A DNA stretch of 7,395 bases, taken from JAWWPY01 sp964412845. GTDB lineage: Bacteria; Actinomycetota; Actinomycetes; Streptosporangiales; Streptosporangiaceae. The notes beneath the pieces are model-generated. The model searched no databases and was not told the DNA's origin. It saw nothing but the letters and a program-made list of their open reading frames with translations. Positions within the stretch are counted from its first letter, which is position 1. Every line of letters starts with the position of its first letter. The translations under genes were made by a program, and so were the position numbers. This document shows, piece by piece, positions 1 through 5,231 of the stretch. The stretch covers positions 1 through 7,395 of the forward strand of contig CAYPQM010000238.1 in the NCBI GenBank assembly GCA_964412845.1. Reading direction: 5' to 3'.

Positions 1-78
1 AGGCTTGCGGGCGCTGGTCTGTGCTCGTGTTCTGGCTGGTCATGCCCTCTACCTGCGGTTACAGAACCTGCCGGTCAT

Positions 79-122
79 TCATGGTAAGGAGAAGGTCTAC
101 GGTTCGATTCCGTAAGGGGGCT
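79..122 (+). tRNA. 3' half of a tRNA-Thr(GGU)-like gene; likely att-site remnant
   Basis: Positions 81-87 read as an anticodon loop with U33 followed by GGT and AA, which fits tRNA-Thr. Then come a variable loop (93-97), a perfect 5-bp T stem (98-102 with 110-114) around the conserved TTCGATT loop, an acceptor 3' strand at 115-121 and T122 as discriminator. No CCA is encoded; CCC follows. Upstream, 44-50 can pair with 115-121 over 7 bp with one G-U pair. However, the canonical D-arm is missing, the anticodon stem keeps only about 3 pairs, and the stretch before the loop is about 6 nt too long. A 3' tRNA half without its 5' half is what an integrase leaves at the distal end of an element inserted in a tRNA gene. 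That would put the element left of the window. A decayed tRNA or an aberrant full tRNA over 44-122 is possible. Confidence 0.6.
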
Positions 123-598
123 CCCAGATCGCGGATCTTTTTCGAACGTTGAACCGAATACCTCACCTTCGAAAAGTGCCATTCGAGTGGCACTCGCGCT
201 GCTGCCCAGCCTGCCTGAGCAGGGGGTTCCCGGAGGTCTAGCGGCAGAGAGCGTCTTCCGCATCGGGAAGAGGTACGAGGTAGCTCTAACGGCTGCATTC
301 ACGCGTCGGCCATCTGCGGCCTCAGGCGCTACGTAGAGTGAGCAGCATCGTGATCGTTTGAGTCCTGGAGCGGAACTCCCTGCCGAATATTCGCTCGTTT
401 GCGGTTCAGCAGGCTCAGCGCGACGCGAGCGCAGATTCGCCGCTTCGGCGGGCGGGACACCTTCCCAAGGTTGCCTGGGTACAACCAGTGACCGCAGACT
501 GGGACCTCCACCTGTATGCCGGTGCGTCCTACCTAAGCCGGGCCCGCCACGGCGTTGTGGCACGCTTTGCTAGCCATGCCACCCGCTGTCATGCGCGT

Positions 599-631
599 CC
601 TGCCGGCCGGCCCGGCGGGCAGGCCGGCAGG
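599..631 (+). promoter_or_regulatory. Strong hairpin in the leader of the methyltransferase operon
   Basis: Arms 599-608 and 622-631 are a perfect 10-bp inverted repeat. Inside them, 610-613 pairs with 617-620 around a 3-nt loop, giving a nearly continuous GC stem after one G/A mismatch. No U-tract follows. It ends 34 nt before the ATG at 666, so it may be an upstream terminator, a 5' UTR structure affecting expression, or a protein-binding dyad. The structure is seen; the role is inferred. Confidence 0.4.
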
Positions 632-654
632 GCAGCGGGAGACCTGGCGGCGCA

Positions 655-660
655 GAGGAG
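655..660 (+). promoter_or_regulatory. Ribosome binding site that fixes the methyltransferase start
   Basis: GAGGAG ends 5 nt before the ATG at 666. The frame is open further upstream to 555, but that extension is low-complexity, crosses the 599-631 hairpin, and has no comparable site before its ATGs. The start at 666 is therefore preferred. Confidence 0.75.
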
Positions 661-665
661 CGGCA

Positions 666-1484
666 ATGACGAGGCAGGGCACAGAGTCTTCCCGGTGGGC
701 GCTGGTGGATGAGGGCTGGGGCCGCAAGGCGGTGGATTTCGCGACCCTCAGCGAGCCGGGCAACTGCCGGGAGTACGTCGCTGTGCACCATCGGCTCCGC
801 GTCGATGCCGGGGACCGGCTGCTCGACGTGGCGTGCGGGTCCGGGCTTGCCGTCGAGCTGGCTGGCCTGCGCGGCGCTTCCTGCTCCGGTATCGACGCCT
901 CGGCCAGGCTGGTGACGGTGGCCCGGGACCGGAACCCTGACTGCGACATCAGGGTCGGCGATATGCACGCCCTGCCGTGGGACCCGGCGTCGTTCGACGT
1001 TGTCACCAGCTTCCGGGGGATCTGGGGCACCACACCACGCGCGATTGCCGAGATACACCGGGTCCTTCGCCCAGGCGGACGGGCCGGGATAACGGTGTGG
1101 GGTCACCTGAAGGTGTCCCCTGGAGCCTGGGCGCTGGCGCCGTTCCGCCTTGCTGCGGCGGAGAAGGTCGGCAACCAGGCTGTGATGGTGTCGCTCGGCC
1201 GCCCTGGTGCGGGCGAGCAACTCCTCGCGTCGCACGGATTCCTCGATGTCGAGCGCCTGGACGTTCCGTTCGCCTGGGAGTTCGCGGACCCGCAGCTGTA
1301 CGCGCGTGCGCTGGCCTCTACCGGGCCAGCGTATGAGGCCATCCAGAACGTCGGCGAGGCTGAGTTCCATCGCGCGGCCGTGGAGCAGGCTCAGGGGCAG
1401 CTACGGGACGGCTTGCCGCTGCGGGCCGACATCAACGTCGTGGGCTACCTGGCCCGCAAACCCGAAGGAGCAGAACGGGCATGA
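666..1484 (+). CDS. Class I SAM-dependent methyltransferase (UbiE/methyltransferase-11 type)
   Basis: 272-residue cytosolic protein with a Rossmann-like methyltransferase core, predicted to transfer a methyl group from S-adenosylmethionine to an unidentified, probably small-molecule, acceptor. Motif I is at residues 52-60 (LLDVACGSG). The acidic residue at the end of strand beta2 is D77 (GIDAS). GDMHALPW at 98-105 is the motif II region, and EIHRVLRPGG at 129-138 is the usual post-motif segment of the methyltransferase-11 family. The C-terminal 130 residues, likely the acceptor lid, are not diagnostic. The start is set by GAGGAG at 655-660. The stop overlaps the next start (ATGA, 1481-1484), so the two genes are an operon, probably translationally coupled. 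Family assignment is firm; the substrate is unknown. The partner is a CMD-fold protein, but no biosynthetic cluster is visible around the pair. Confidence 0.9.
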   Translation: MTRQGTESSRWALVDEGWGRKAVDFATLSEPGNCREYVAVHHRLRVDAGDRLLDVACGSGLAVELAGLRGASCSGIDASARLVTVARDRNPDCDIRVGDMHALPWDPASFDVVTSFRGIWGTTPRAIAEIHRVLRPGGRAGITVWGHLKVSPGAWALAPFRLAAAEKVGNQAVMVSLGRPGAGEQLLASHGFLDVERLDVPFAWEFADPQLYARALASTGPAYEAIQNVGEAEFHRAAVEQAQGQLRDGLPLRADINVVGYLARKPEGAERA

Positions 1485-2080
1485 CCGGAAGCTTTCTCGA
1501 AGAACCCCCGCTGTCCGCTCCAGCGCGGGCGCTCTACGACGAAGACCTCGCAGAGGGCGGCTACGTGTGGAACGTGTCCCGGCTGTGGGCGCACCAGCCG
1601 GGCACCCTGAAGCAGCTGTTCGGGTTGATGTCTGAGGCATTCACGCCGAGCGGCTTGGCCTTCCGCCAGCGCGGGATCCTGGTGACCGCCGCCGCCTCGG
1701 CCCTCGGTGACTCTTACTGCTCGCTGGCGTGGGGCGGGAAGCTGGGCAAAACGTCGGACGCCGCTGTCGCGGCCGGGGTTCTGAATGGCAGCGACGCCGG
1801 GCTGACGGACCAGGACAAGGCCATAGCCGCGTGGGCCCGGAAGGTCGCCAGGGACCCCAACGCGACAACGCCGGCCGACATCCAGGCGCTCCGCGATTCC
1901 GGGCTCGATGACGGGCAGATCTTCGCCATCACCGCCTTCGTGGCCCTTCGCCTGGCGTTTTCTACGATCAACGACTCGCTCGGCGCTCAGCCCGACGCCC
2001 AACTCGCCCAGTCCCTGCCCCGGGAGGTGCGCGAGGCCGTCACCTACGGCCGGCCTGTAGCTCAAGCGCCGGCTGTCTGA
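1481..2080 (+). CDS. Carboxymuconolactone decarboxylase / AhpD-like protein
   Basis: 199 residues, all-helical, resembling the CMD/AhpD fold used by alkylhydroperoxidase-like and lactone decarboxylase enzymes. The diagnostic stretch is residues 62-90: a helix starting RQRGILVTAAASALGDSYC and running into SLAWGGKLG. This is where AhpD proteins carry CxxC plus a proton-relay His. Here only C80 is present; position 83 is Ala, 84 is Trp and 87 is Lys, so the two-cysteine peroxidase mechanism is not available. The helix at 146-163 (QIFAITAFVALRLAFSTI) is the second typical CMD helix. The start overlaps the methyltransferase stop by 4 nt, and AAGGAG (1465-1470) precedes it by 10 nt. It could be a peroxidase-related enzyme with one cysteine or a non-redox CMD-fold enzyme acting on the methyltransferase's substrate or product. 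No terminator is evident after it. Confidence 0.85.
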   Translation: MTGSFLEEPPLSAPARALYDEDLAEGGYVWNVSRLWAHQPGTLKQLFGLMSEAFTPSGLAFRQRGILVTAAASALGDSYCSLAWGGKLGKTSDAAVAAGVLNGSDAGLTDQDKAIAAWARKVARDPNATTPADIQALRDSGLDDGQIFAITAFVALRLAFSTINDSLGAQPDAQLAQSLPREVREAVTYGRPVAQAPAV

Positions 2081-2217
2081 CCTGGCCTGCTGCCAACCCG
2101 CGACATCTTGAAGGGAAGAGCAGGGAGCGGTCGCGGCAACGCTGGGCAAGCCTTAGGACCTGGGCTGCATGCATGGCCGGGCGCGCCCAGCACGGGCAAA
2201 CAAGGCGCGGTTAATAG
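2081..2217. other. Intergenic, nothing assignable
   Basis: No gene is supported. It contains a perfect 10-bp palindrome, GGGCGCGCCC at 2179-2188, and AT-richer sequence around 2197-2216 that could hold a promoter for the downstream ORFs. I cannot pick a convincing -10/-35 pair. Confidence 0.4.
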
Positions 2218-2355
2218 GTGCAGGCCGCAGAGGCGGGAGCCGTCGAGCCGCATACCACCGCCGAGCACAGGCACCAGTTGCGGATTGAGCCTGCGCCGAT
2301 GCGCGAGTTCTGCGCCTATAGCTTCGAAGTGCCGAGCCTGCTGCCCTGCAGCTGA
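2218..2355 (+). CDS. Possible 45-residue leader ORF upstream of the membrane protein
   Basis: GTG at 2218 directly follows two in-frame stops (TAA-type and TAG) and opens 45 codons ending in TGA at 2353-2355. About 38 of 45 third positions are G or C while second positions are far less GC-rich, the normal pattern for a coding frame in this genome. It is in the same frame as the membrane protein, whose ATG lies 12 bp after this stop, so translational coupling or stop read-through is conceivable. The C-terminal part is PMREFCAYSFEVPSLLPCS, with two cysteines and no recognised family. There is only a weak AAGG (2202-2205) before the GTG. It may be a leader peptide, a small independent protein or the tail of a decayed gene. 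Confidence 0.3.
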   Translation: MQAAEAGAVEPHTTAEHRHQLRIEPAPMREFCAYSFEVPSLLPCS

Positions 2356-2367
2356 AAGTCCGTCACC

Positions 2368-3117
2368 ATGATCTCTATGGGTGACGGCGCAGAAAATGAC
2401 AGATGGACGCTGTGGACTTCAGTCGGCGTAACTACCGTGGCGATTGCGGCAGTGGTGGCGCACCTAGTGTGGCCTAACCTGAAGATCGACTTCGTAACAG
2501 TTACCTTGCTGGCTGTTGCTTGTCTTCCCTGGCTGCGCGGCATCGTGAGCAGCGTCGACTTGCCAGGCGGCACCTCCATCAAGCTTGCTGCCAGGCAACG
2601 GGCTGTCGCACGCGAGCAGCAAGAGACCATTGATGCGGTCCGGGCTGTAGCAACCGCGGGCAAGACTGTACCGGCAGATGAAAAACTGGGGAAGATCTAC
2701 CAGCTCGCTGAGGAGTACGAACAGATCCGGGCAACGATGCCCTCTGGCCATCGGCGCACGCAGGCCATGGGCCAAAACGCCCGGCAGATCCTCAGCTACA
2801 TGCCTCTGGATCGCTACGAGCCAGAAGCTGACTTGCTCAGTCCCAAGGCCGGTCGTCGGCTGGTTGCTTATCTCTCGCTAGTGGCTGATCCTGACGCCAG
2901 CCAGGCCGAGGAGCTCACAAGAACGCTCACCGAGCGCGAAGGCATCCCATACAACCAGAGCTGGGCGCTCCGCGCGCTATCCCGAATCGTGGACATCCAC
3001 GGCGCGGAGAGCATAAGTAGAAGAGCTGTAGCTCAGTTGCGGGGGATGCGGGATGGACTCAGACCCGGTTCGGACAGGCAACTGATGCTCGCAGACTTGG
3101 TCGACAGGCTCTCGTGA
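2368..3117 (+). CDS. Two-TM membrane protein with helical cytosolic domain
   Basis: 249 residues, function unknown. Two hydrophobic segments lie at about 16-35 and 41-62, followed by a PGGTSIKL turn (66-73). Then come a charged, probably coiled-coil helix at 74-95, a linker with KTVPADEKLGKIYQLAEEYEQI to 120, and a helical C-terminal region to 249 that may be HEAT-like. The segment around YEQIRATMPSGHRR (117-130) is one I recall from C-terminal helical modules of actinobacterial accessory proteins; that is memory, not a search result. The TM hairpin suggests a membrane anchor with the bulk cytosolic. The start is uncertain: ATG 2368 has only a weak purine stretch upstream, and ATG 2377 in the same frame is an alternative. 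Codon use is clearly less GC-biased than in the flanking genes (many A/T third positions), suggesting recent transfer. No enzymatic motif is visible. Confidence 0.75.
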   Translation: MISMGDGAENDRWTLWTSVGVTTVAIAAVVAHLVWPNLKIDFVTVTLLAVACLPWLRGIVSSVDLPGGTSIKLAARQRAVAREQQETIDAVRAVATAGKTVPADEKLGKIYQLAEEYEQIRATMPSGHRRTQAMGQNARQILSYMPLDRYEPEADLLSPKAGRRLVAYLSLVADPDASQAEELTRTLTEREGIPYNQSWALRALSRIVDIHGAESISRRAVAQLRGMRDGLRPGSDRQLMLADLVDRLS

Positions 3118-3190
3118 GTCGCTCACACCCACGGTCGGCGGCAAATGAGGATGGTCGCCCGAAGCACGCTGATGCATAAACACACGGTCG

Positions 3191-3216
3191 GCCCGTTGCC
3201 CGCCGGGCTGGGTAAC
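3191..3216 (+). other. Mutually exclusive hairpins
   Basis: 3195-3201 pairs with 3210-3216 (7 bp, one G-U pair, 8-nt loop). Alternatively 3191-3195 pairs with 3204-3208 (5 bp). The two stems share bases and cannot coexist. It lies 74 nt after the membrane-protein stop and could be part of its 3' end or of an untranslated RNA. No U-tract is present. Confidence 0.3.
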
Positions 3217-3244
3217 CGTGACTGCCACACAGCGCAAAGGCTCT

Positions 3245-3289
3245 TGATAACCGCGCGCCTACCCGCCGATCTGGGGTAGTCGGTTATCA
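3245..3289. repeat. Two-tier inverted repeat
   Basis: Outer arms 3245-3253 and 3281-3289 (TGATAACCG and its complement) match over 9 bp. Inner arms 3259-3264 and 3274-3279 (CTACCC/GGGTAG) match over 6 bp, with a 9-nt loop. Between the tiers there is a 5-nt against 1-nt asymmetric bulge. It could act as a factor-dependent terminator for the upstream gene, a mobile-element end or recombinase site, or a small structured RNA. The structure is certain, the role is not. Confidence 0.5.
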
Positions 3290-3447
3290 CGTGAGGGTGC
3301 GCGGCTGGATGGCGCCGATCTGGCTGATATGTGCTGCTCCGGTGGAAGGGATCGGTGTGGCGTGTGGCCAGTATGGAGCCGGCGGTTACGTGCCCTGATC
3401 GCGGCATCACGCTGCCGCGCCCGGCGAGAGAAGATGGCCGGGAATGG

Positions 3448-3744
3448 TCATCCCGGAACGCGGGCTATCTCTTTGACGACTGGTGCTGTCCCGTCCTCGC
3501 GGGCGAGCTGGCTGGCCAGCACCGGCGCCTGGGCCCGGTAGGACGACTTCAGGGCAGGAAGCTCGTCGGTGATCCTATCGCTGGCGACGGCAAGCCCCAG
3601 CGTTGCGTTTTGGAACCGGCGGTTTTGCAGACCGCATTGCCTTGTCCCCCGAAATTGCCTCTGACCTGGCCAGATTGCATCAATCAGCGCGAGAATACCT
3701 GGCCCTGTCTGCCATGTGTCCGTGCGCCCGGGCCGGCTTGGCGC
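3448..3744 (-). pseudogene. Open frame without a start codon, unknown relic
   Basis: On the minus strand the frame is open from just after a TAG (3745-3747) to a TGA (3448-3450), 98 codons, with no ATG, GTG or TTG. The C-terminal half has coding-like third positions and reads as plausible protein, including ITDELPALKSSYRAQ and ending EDGTAPVVKEIARVPG. I do not recognise the family. It lies on the same strand as, and downstream of, the IS21 relic, so it may be another piece of that element or of a gene it disrupted. A chance open frame in GC-rich DNA remains possible. Confidence 0.35.
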
Positions 3745-3805
3745 CTACCGTTACGGACGGGCACGGACAGCATCCATGATCGCGCGGTGGACAAGTTGAC
3801 CTGCA

Positions 3806-3883
3806 GCCGACCGCGCCCCCGGTATCCCATACCAGCGCCCGGGGCACCCGGCCCCAGCTGCTGATCAGCCGGCCAGTGCCCAG
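3806..3883 (-). pseudogene. Fragment of an IS21-family transposase (IstA)
   Basis: The minus-strand reading LISSWGRVPRALVWDTGGAV (within 3806-3883) matches the DDE-core segment of IS21-type IstA transposases, where a W-x-L-I-x-x-x-G-x-V-P-R-x-L-V-W-D-N/G-E block surrounds a catalytic Asp. Conserved sequence vanishes on both sides: upstream the match continues only after a frame change, and downstream the frame soon reaches a stop with no recognisable rest of the catalytic domain. No IstB ATPase gene is nearby. This is a short, inactive relic. Family recognition rests on about 25 residues. Confidence 0.55.
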
Positions 3884-3967
3884 GCAGGCAGGTCCGGCGG
3901 GCGCGCCCGCCGCGACGCCGCCCACCGGGCACAGCCCCGCATCAGCGCGTGATGGATGAGTACGGGC

Positions 3968-5116
3968 TCATGTCCGGCGGGGCGGGAACCCCTGCCGGAT
4001 GTCAGCGTCCTGTGACGCGGGGGGCGGCCCGGTGGTGGCCCGGACGATGAGCTCGGTGGGCAGAAGCTGCGCGTGCTCGGTGCGCCGCCGGGCGACAAGG
4101 TCGAGCAGCGCCCGTGCGGCAAGCTCACCCTTGCGCCGGTGCGGCTGGCGTACGGTGCTGAGCCGGAGGGCAGCGGCTCCCGGCGCGTCGTCGAAGCCGA
4201 TGATCGAGAGGTCGTCGGGGACGCGCAGGCTCAGTCGGCCAGCGCACCGCAGGGCCCCCTCAGCAAGCCGGTCGGACAGGCAGAGAAGGCCGGTGGGGCG
4301 CGGAGTCCGGGCCAGGAGCGCGGCGGCCATGGCGGCACCCTCCTCGACTCCGCTGGTGGCAGCCACCTCGACCGCTACCGTCGACCAGTCCAACCCGGCG
4401 CGGACGACCGCATCCCGGTAGCCGGCCAGCCGGCGCCGGGTGACGGCGTAGGTGGCTCCTTGCTGTGCTGCCTCGTCGGCCATGCCGTGGAACCCGCGGC
4501 GGGCCAGGCCGAAGGAGACGACGCCGAGCTGCCGGTGGCCCAGAGCGAGAAGGTGCGCGGCTGCGCCTGCCGCCGCGGCCCGGTCATCGATACCGATCCA
4601 CGGCGGGCGGCCGTCCTCGGATATGCCCCGCAAGGCTGACGGGTCCGGCTGGTCGATCACGACAAAGGGAAGCTGCCGGGCACGCACGGGGTCAAGCAGC
4701 GGATCGTCATCGGCCAGTGAGAAGACCACCAGCCCGTCAATGACGGCGCCGGCGACTGCTGCGGTGTTCCGCTCGGCGGGCGCCGAGCCGGGGACCAGGA
4801 GCAGGCCGCTGCCGGCTTGCTCGGCGACGGAGCTGATCCCCGCGAGCACGGCGACGGCGACCGGGTCGTCGAAGGCGTAGGAGAGCCCGTGGTCGTAGGC
4901 GAAGCCAAGCGCGCCGACGCGGCCCCGGCGCAGGCCCGCGGCCAGCGGGTCCGGGCCCGCGTACCCGAGGCGGGCAGCGGCGGCGAGCACCCGCTCGCGG
5001 GTGGCAGCCGAGAGCTGGTCGGGGCGGGTGAACGCGTTGGATACGGTCTTCGCCGACACCCCCACCTCGGCCGCCACCCGCTGCAGGGTCATGCGATCGG
5101 GACGCACCGGCGCCAC
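3968..5116 (-). CDS. LacI-family transcriptional repressor
   Basis: 382 residues from the preferred start. The N-terminal LacI helix-turn-helix is at residues 9-29 (MTLQRVAAEVGVSAKTVSN), followed by recognition and hinge segments to about 65. The periplasmic-binding-protein-like effector domain then runs to about 355, with typical landmarks LSDRLAEGAL (280-289) and GFDDAP (307-312). Such proteins bind short palindromes with a central CpG and leave them when a small ligand, often a sugar, binds. The frame is open to a GTG at 5165-5167, but that codon sits inside the palindromic operator and lacks a ribosome binding site. GTG at 5114-5116 has AGGA 7 nt upstream and is preferred; ATG 5090-5092 is a third option. 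The gene diverges from the ParB-like gene, with two matching operators between, so autorepression and control of that neighbour are likely. The effector is unknown; no sugar transport or catabolic genes are present. Confidence 0.93.
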   Translation of the reverse strand: MAPVRPDRMTLQRVAAEVGVSAKTVSNAFTRPDQLSAATRERVLAAAARLGYAGPDPLAAGLRRGRVGALGFAYDHGLSYAFDDPVAVAVLAGISSVAEQAGSGLLLVPGSAPAERNTAAVAGAVIDGLVVFSLADDDPLLDPVRARQLPFVVIDQPDPSALRGISEDGRPPWIGIDDRAAAAGAAAHLLALGHRQLGVVSFGLARRGFHGMADEAAQQGATYAVTRRRLAGYRDAVVRAGLDWSTVAVEVAATSGVEEGAAMAAALLARTPRPTGLLCLSDRLAEGALRCAGRLSLRVPDDLSIIGFDDAPGAAALRLSTVRQPHRRKGELAARALLDLVARRRTEHAQLLPTELIVRATTGPPPASQDADIRQGFPPRRT

Positions 5117-5159
5117 GCGGTGATCCTGGCGCCCCGGCCGTACTGTCACGGTTGCCGCC

Positions 5160-5188
5160 TTGCGCACTTCATCGTTGAAGAATAGACT
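5160..5188 (+). promoter_or_regulatory. Probable promoter of the ParB-like gene
   Basis: TTGCGC (5160-5165), a 17-bp spacer and TAGACT (5183-5188) form a good actinobacterial sigma-A-type promoter. The -10 box lies in the spacer and first base of the right arm of the palindrome, between the two operators, so repressor binding should block it. On the other strand TATTCT (5184 to 5179) could serve as -10 for the repressor gene, with a weaker -35. Confidence 0.5.
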
Positions 5189-5203
5189 TCTTCAACGATG
5201 AAG
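5167..5203. promoter_or_regulatory. Double LacI-type operator in a perfect 16-5-16 palindrome
   Basis: Arm 5167-5182 is the exact reverse complement of 5188-5203, with a 5-bp centre (5183-5187). Each arm contains a nearly symmetric 14-mer, CTTCATCGTTGAAG (5167-5180) and CTTCAACGATGAAG (5190-5203), each centred on a CpG as LacI-family operators are. Their centres are 23 bp apart, about two helical turns. The position in a divergent promoter region next to the repressor gene makes operator function very likely. As RNA it would also form a 16-bp hairpin. Confidence 0.8.
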
Positions 5204-5218
5204 ATGAGCGTCGCACGT

Positions 5219-5225
5219 GGAGGGG
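5219..5225 (+). promoter_or_regulatory. Ribosome binding site deciding the ParB-like start
   Basis: GGAGGGG ends 6 nt before the GTG at 5232, which is ideal spacing. The in-frame GTG at 5217 overlaps the site and the ATG at 5226 abuts it, so neither can use it. The GTG at 5232 is preferred. Confidence 0.65.
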
Positions 5226-5231
5226 ATGTCC

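Larger units (their letters stand above)
123..665. other. Gene-free stretch with hairpins and a tRNA-like patch
   Basis: I find no open frame here with coding-like codon use or a ribosome binding site. It holds a hairpin with 7-bp arms (175-181 and 188-194, 6-nt loop) about 50 nt after the tRNA fragment, possibly a terminator or a recombinase-binding site. A patch at 235-273 resembles the D-arm and anticodon stem of a tRNA; its 6-bp stem is 254-259 with 266-271, but no T-arm follows. A small hairpin with a UUCG-type tetraloop lies at 440-451. The long hairpin at 599-631 is listed separately. Any promoter for the methyltransferase operon should lie in the right half of this stretch, but I see no convincing -10/-35 pair. 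Confidence 0.5.
3118..3967. other. Decayed gene-free stretch between the membrane protein and the LacI gene
   Basis: About 850 bp without an intact gene. The left part (3191-3289) is rich in secondary structure. The right part contains two minus-strand protein relics: an open frame with no start codon at 3448-3744 and an IS21 transposase fragment at 3806-3883. A perfect hairpin with 6-bp arms (3438-3443 and 3451-3456) overlaps the stop codon of the first relic. A plus-strand open frame at 3331-3864 has no ribosome binding site and a cysteine/proline-rich, non-domain-like translation, and is not annotated. Confidence 0.5.

Noticed and set aside
59..563. Minus-strand open frames of 79 and 162 codons across the tRNA fragment
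   Set aside because: They translate the antisense of the tRNA T-arm and anticodon arm (readings such as RNRTVDLLLTM and LTESNRRPSPYH), which I recognise as a common spurious product at actinomycete tRNA loci. No domain or binding site supports them.
555..665. N-terminal extension of the methyltransferase to ATG 555
   Set aside because: The extension crosses a strong hairpin, is low in complexity and lacks a ribosome binding site. GAGGAG sits 5 nt before the ATG at 666.
3331..3864. Plus-strand 177-codon open frame
   Set aside because: There is no ribosome binding site, the translation is rich in Pro, Cys and Arg with no domain character, and the minus strand carries a transposase relic in the same place.
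5117..5167. Upstream GTG start for the LacI gene
   Set aside because: The GTG at 5165-5167 lies in the operator palindrome and has no ribosome binding site. The extra 17 residues add nothing family-like. A leaderless start cannot be excluded.
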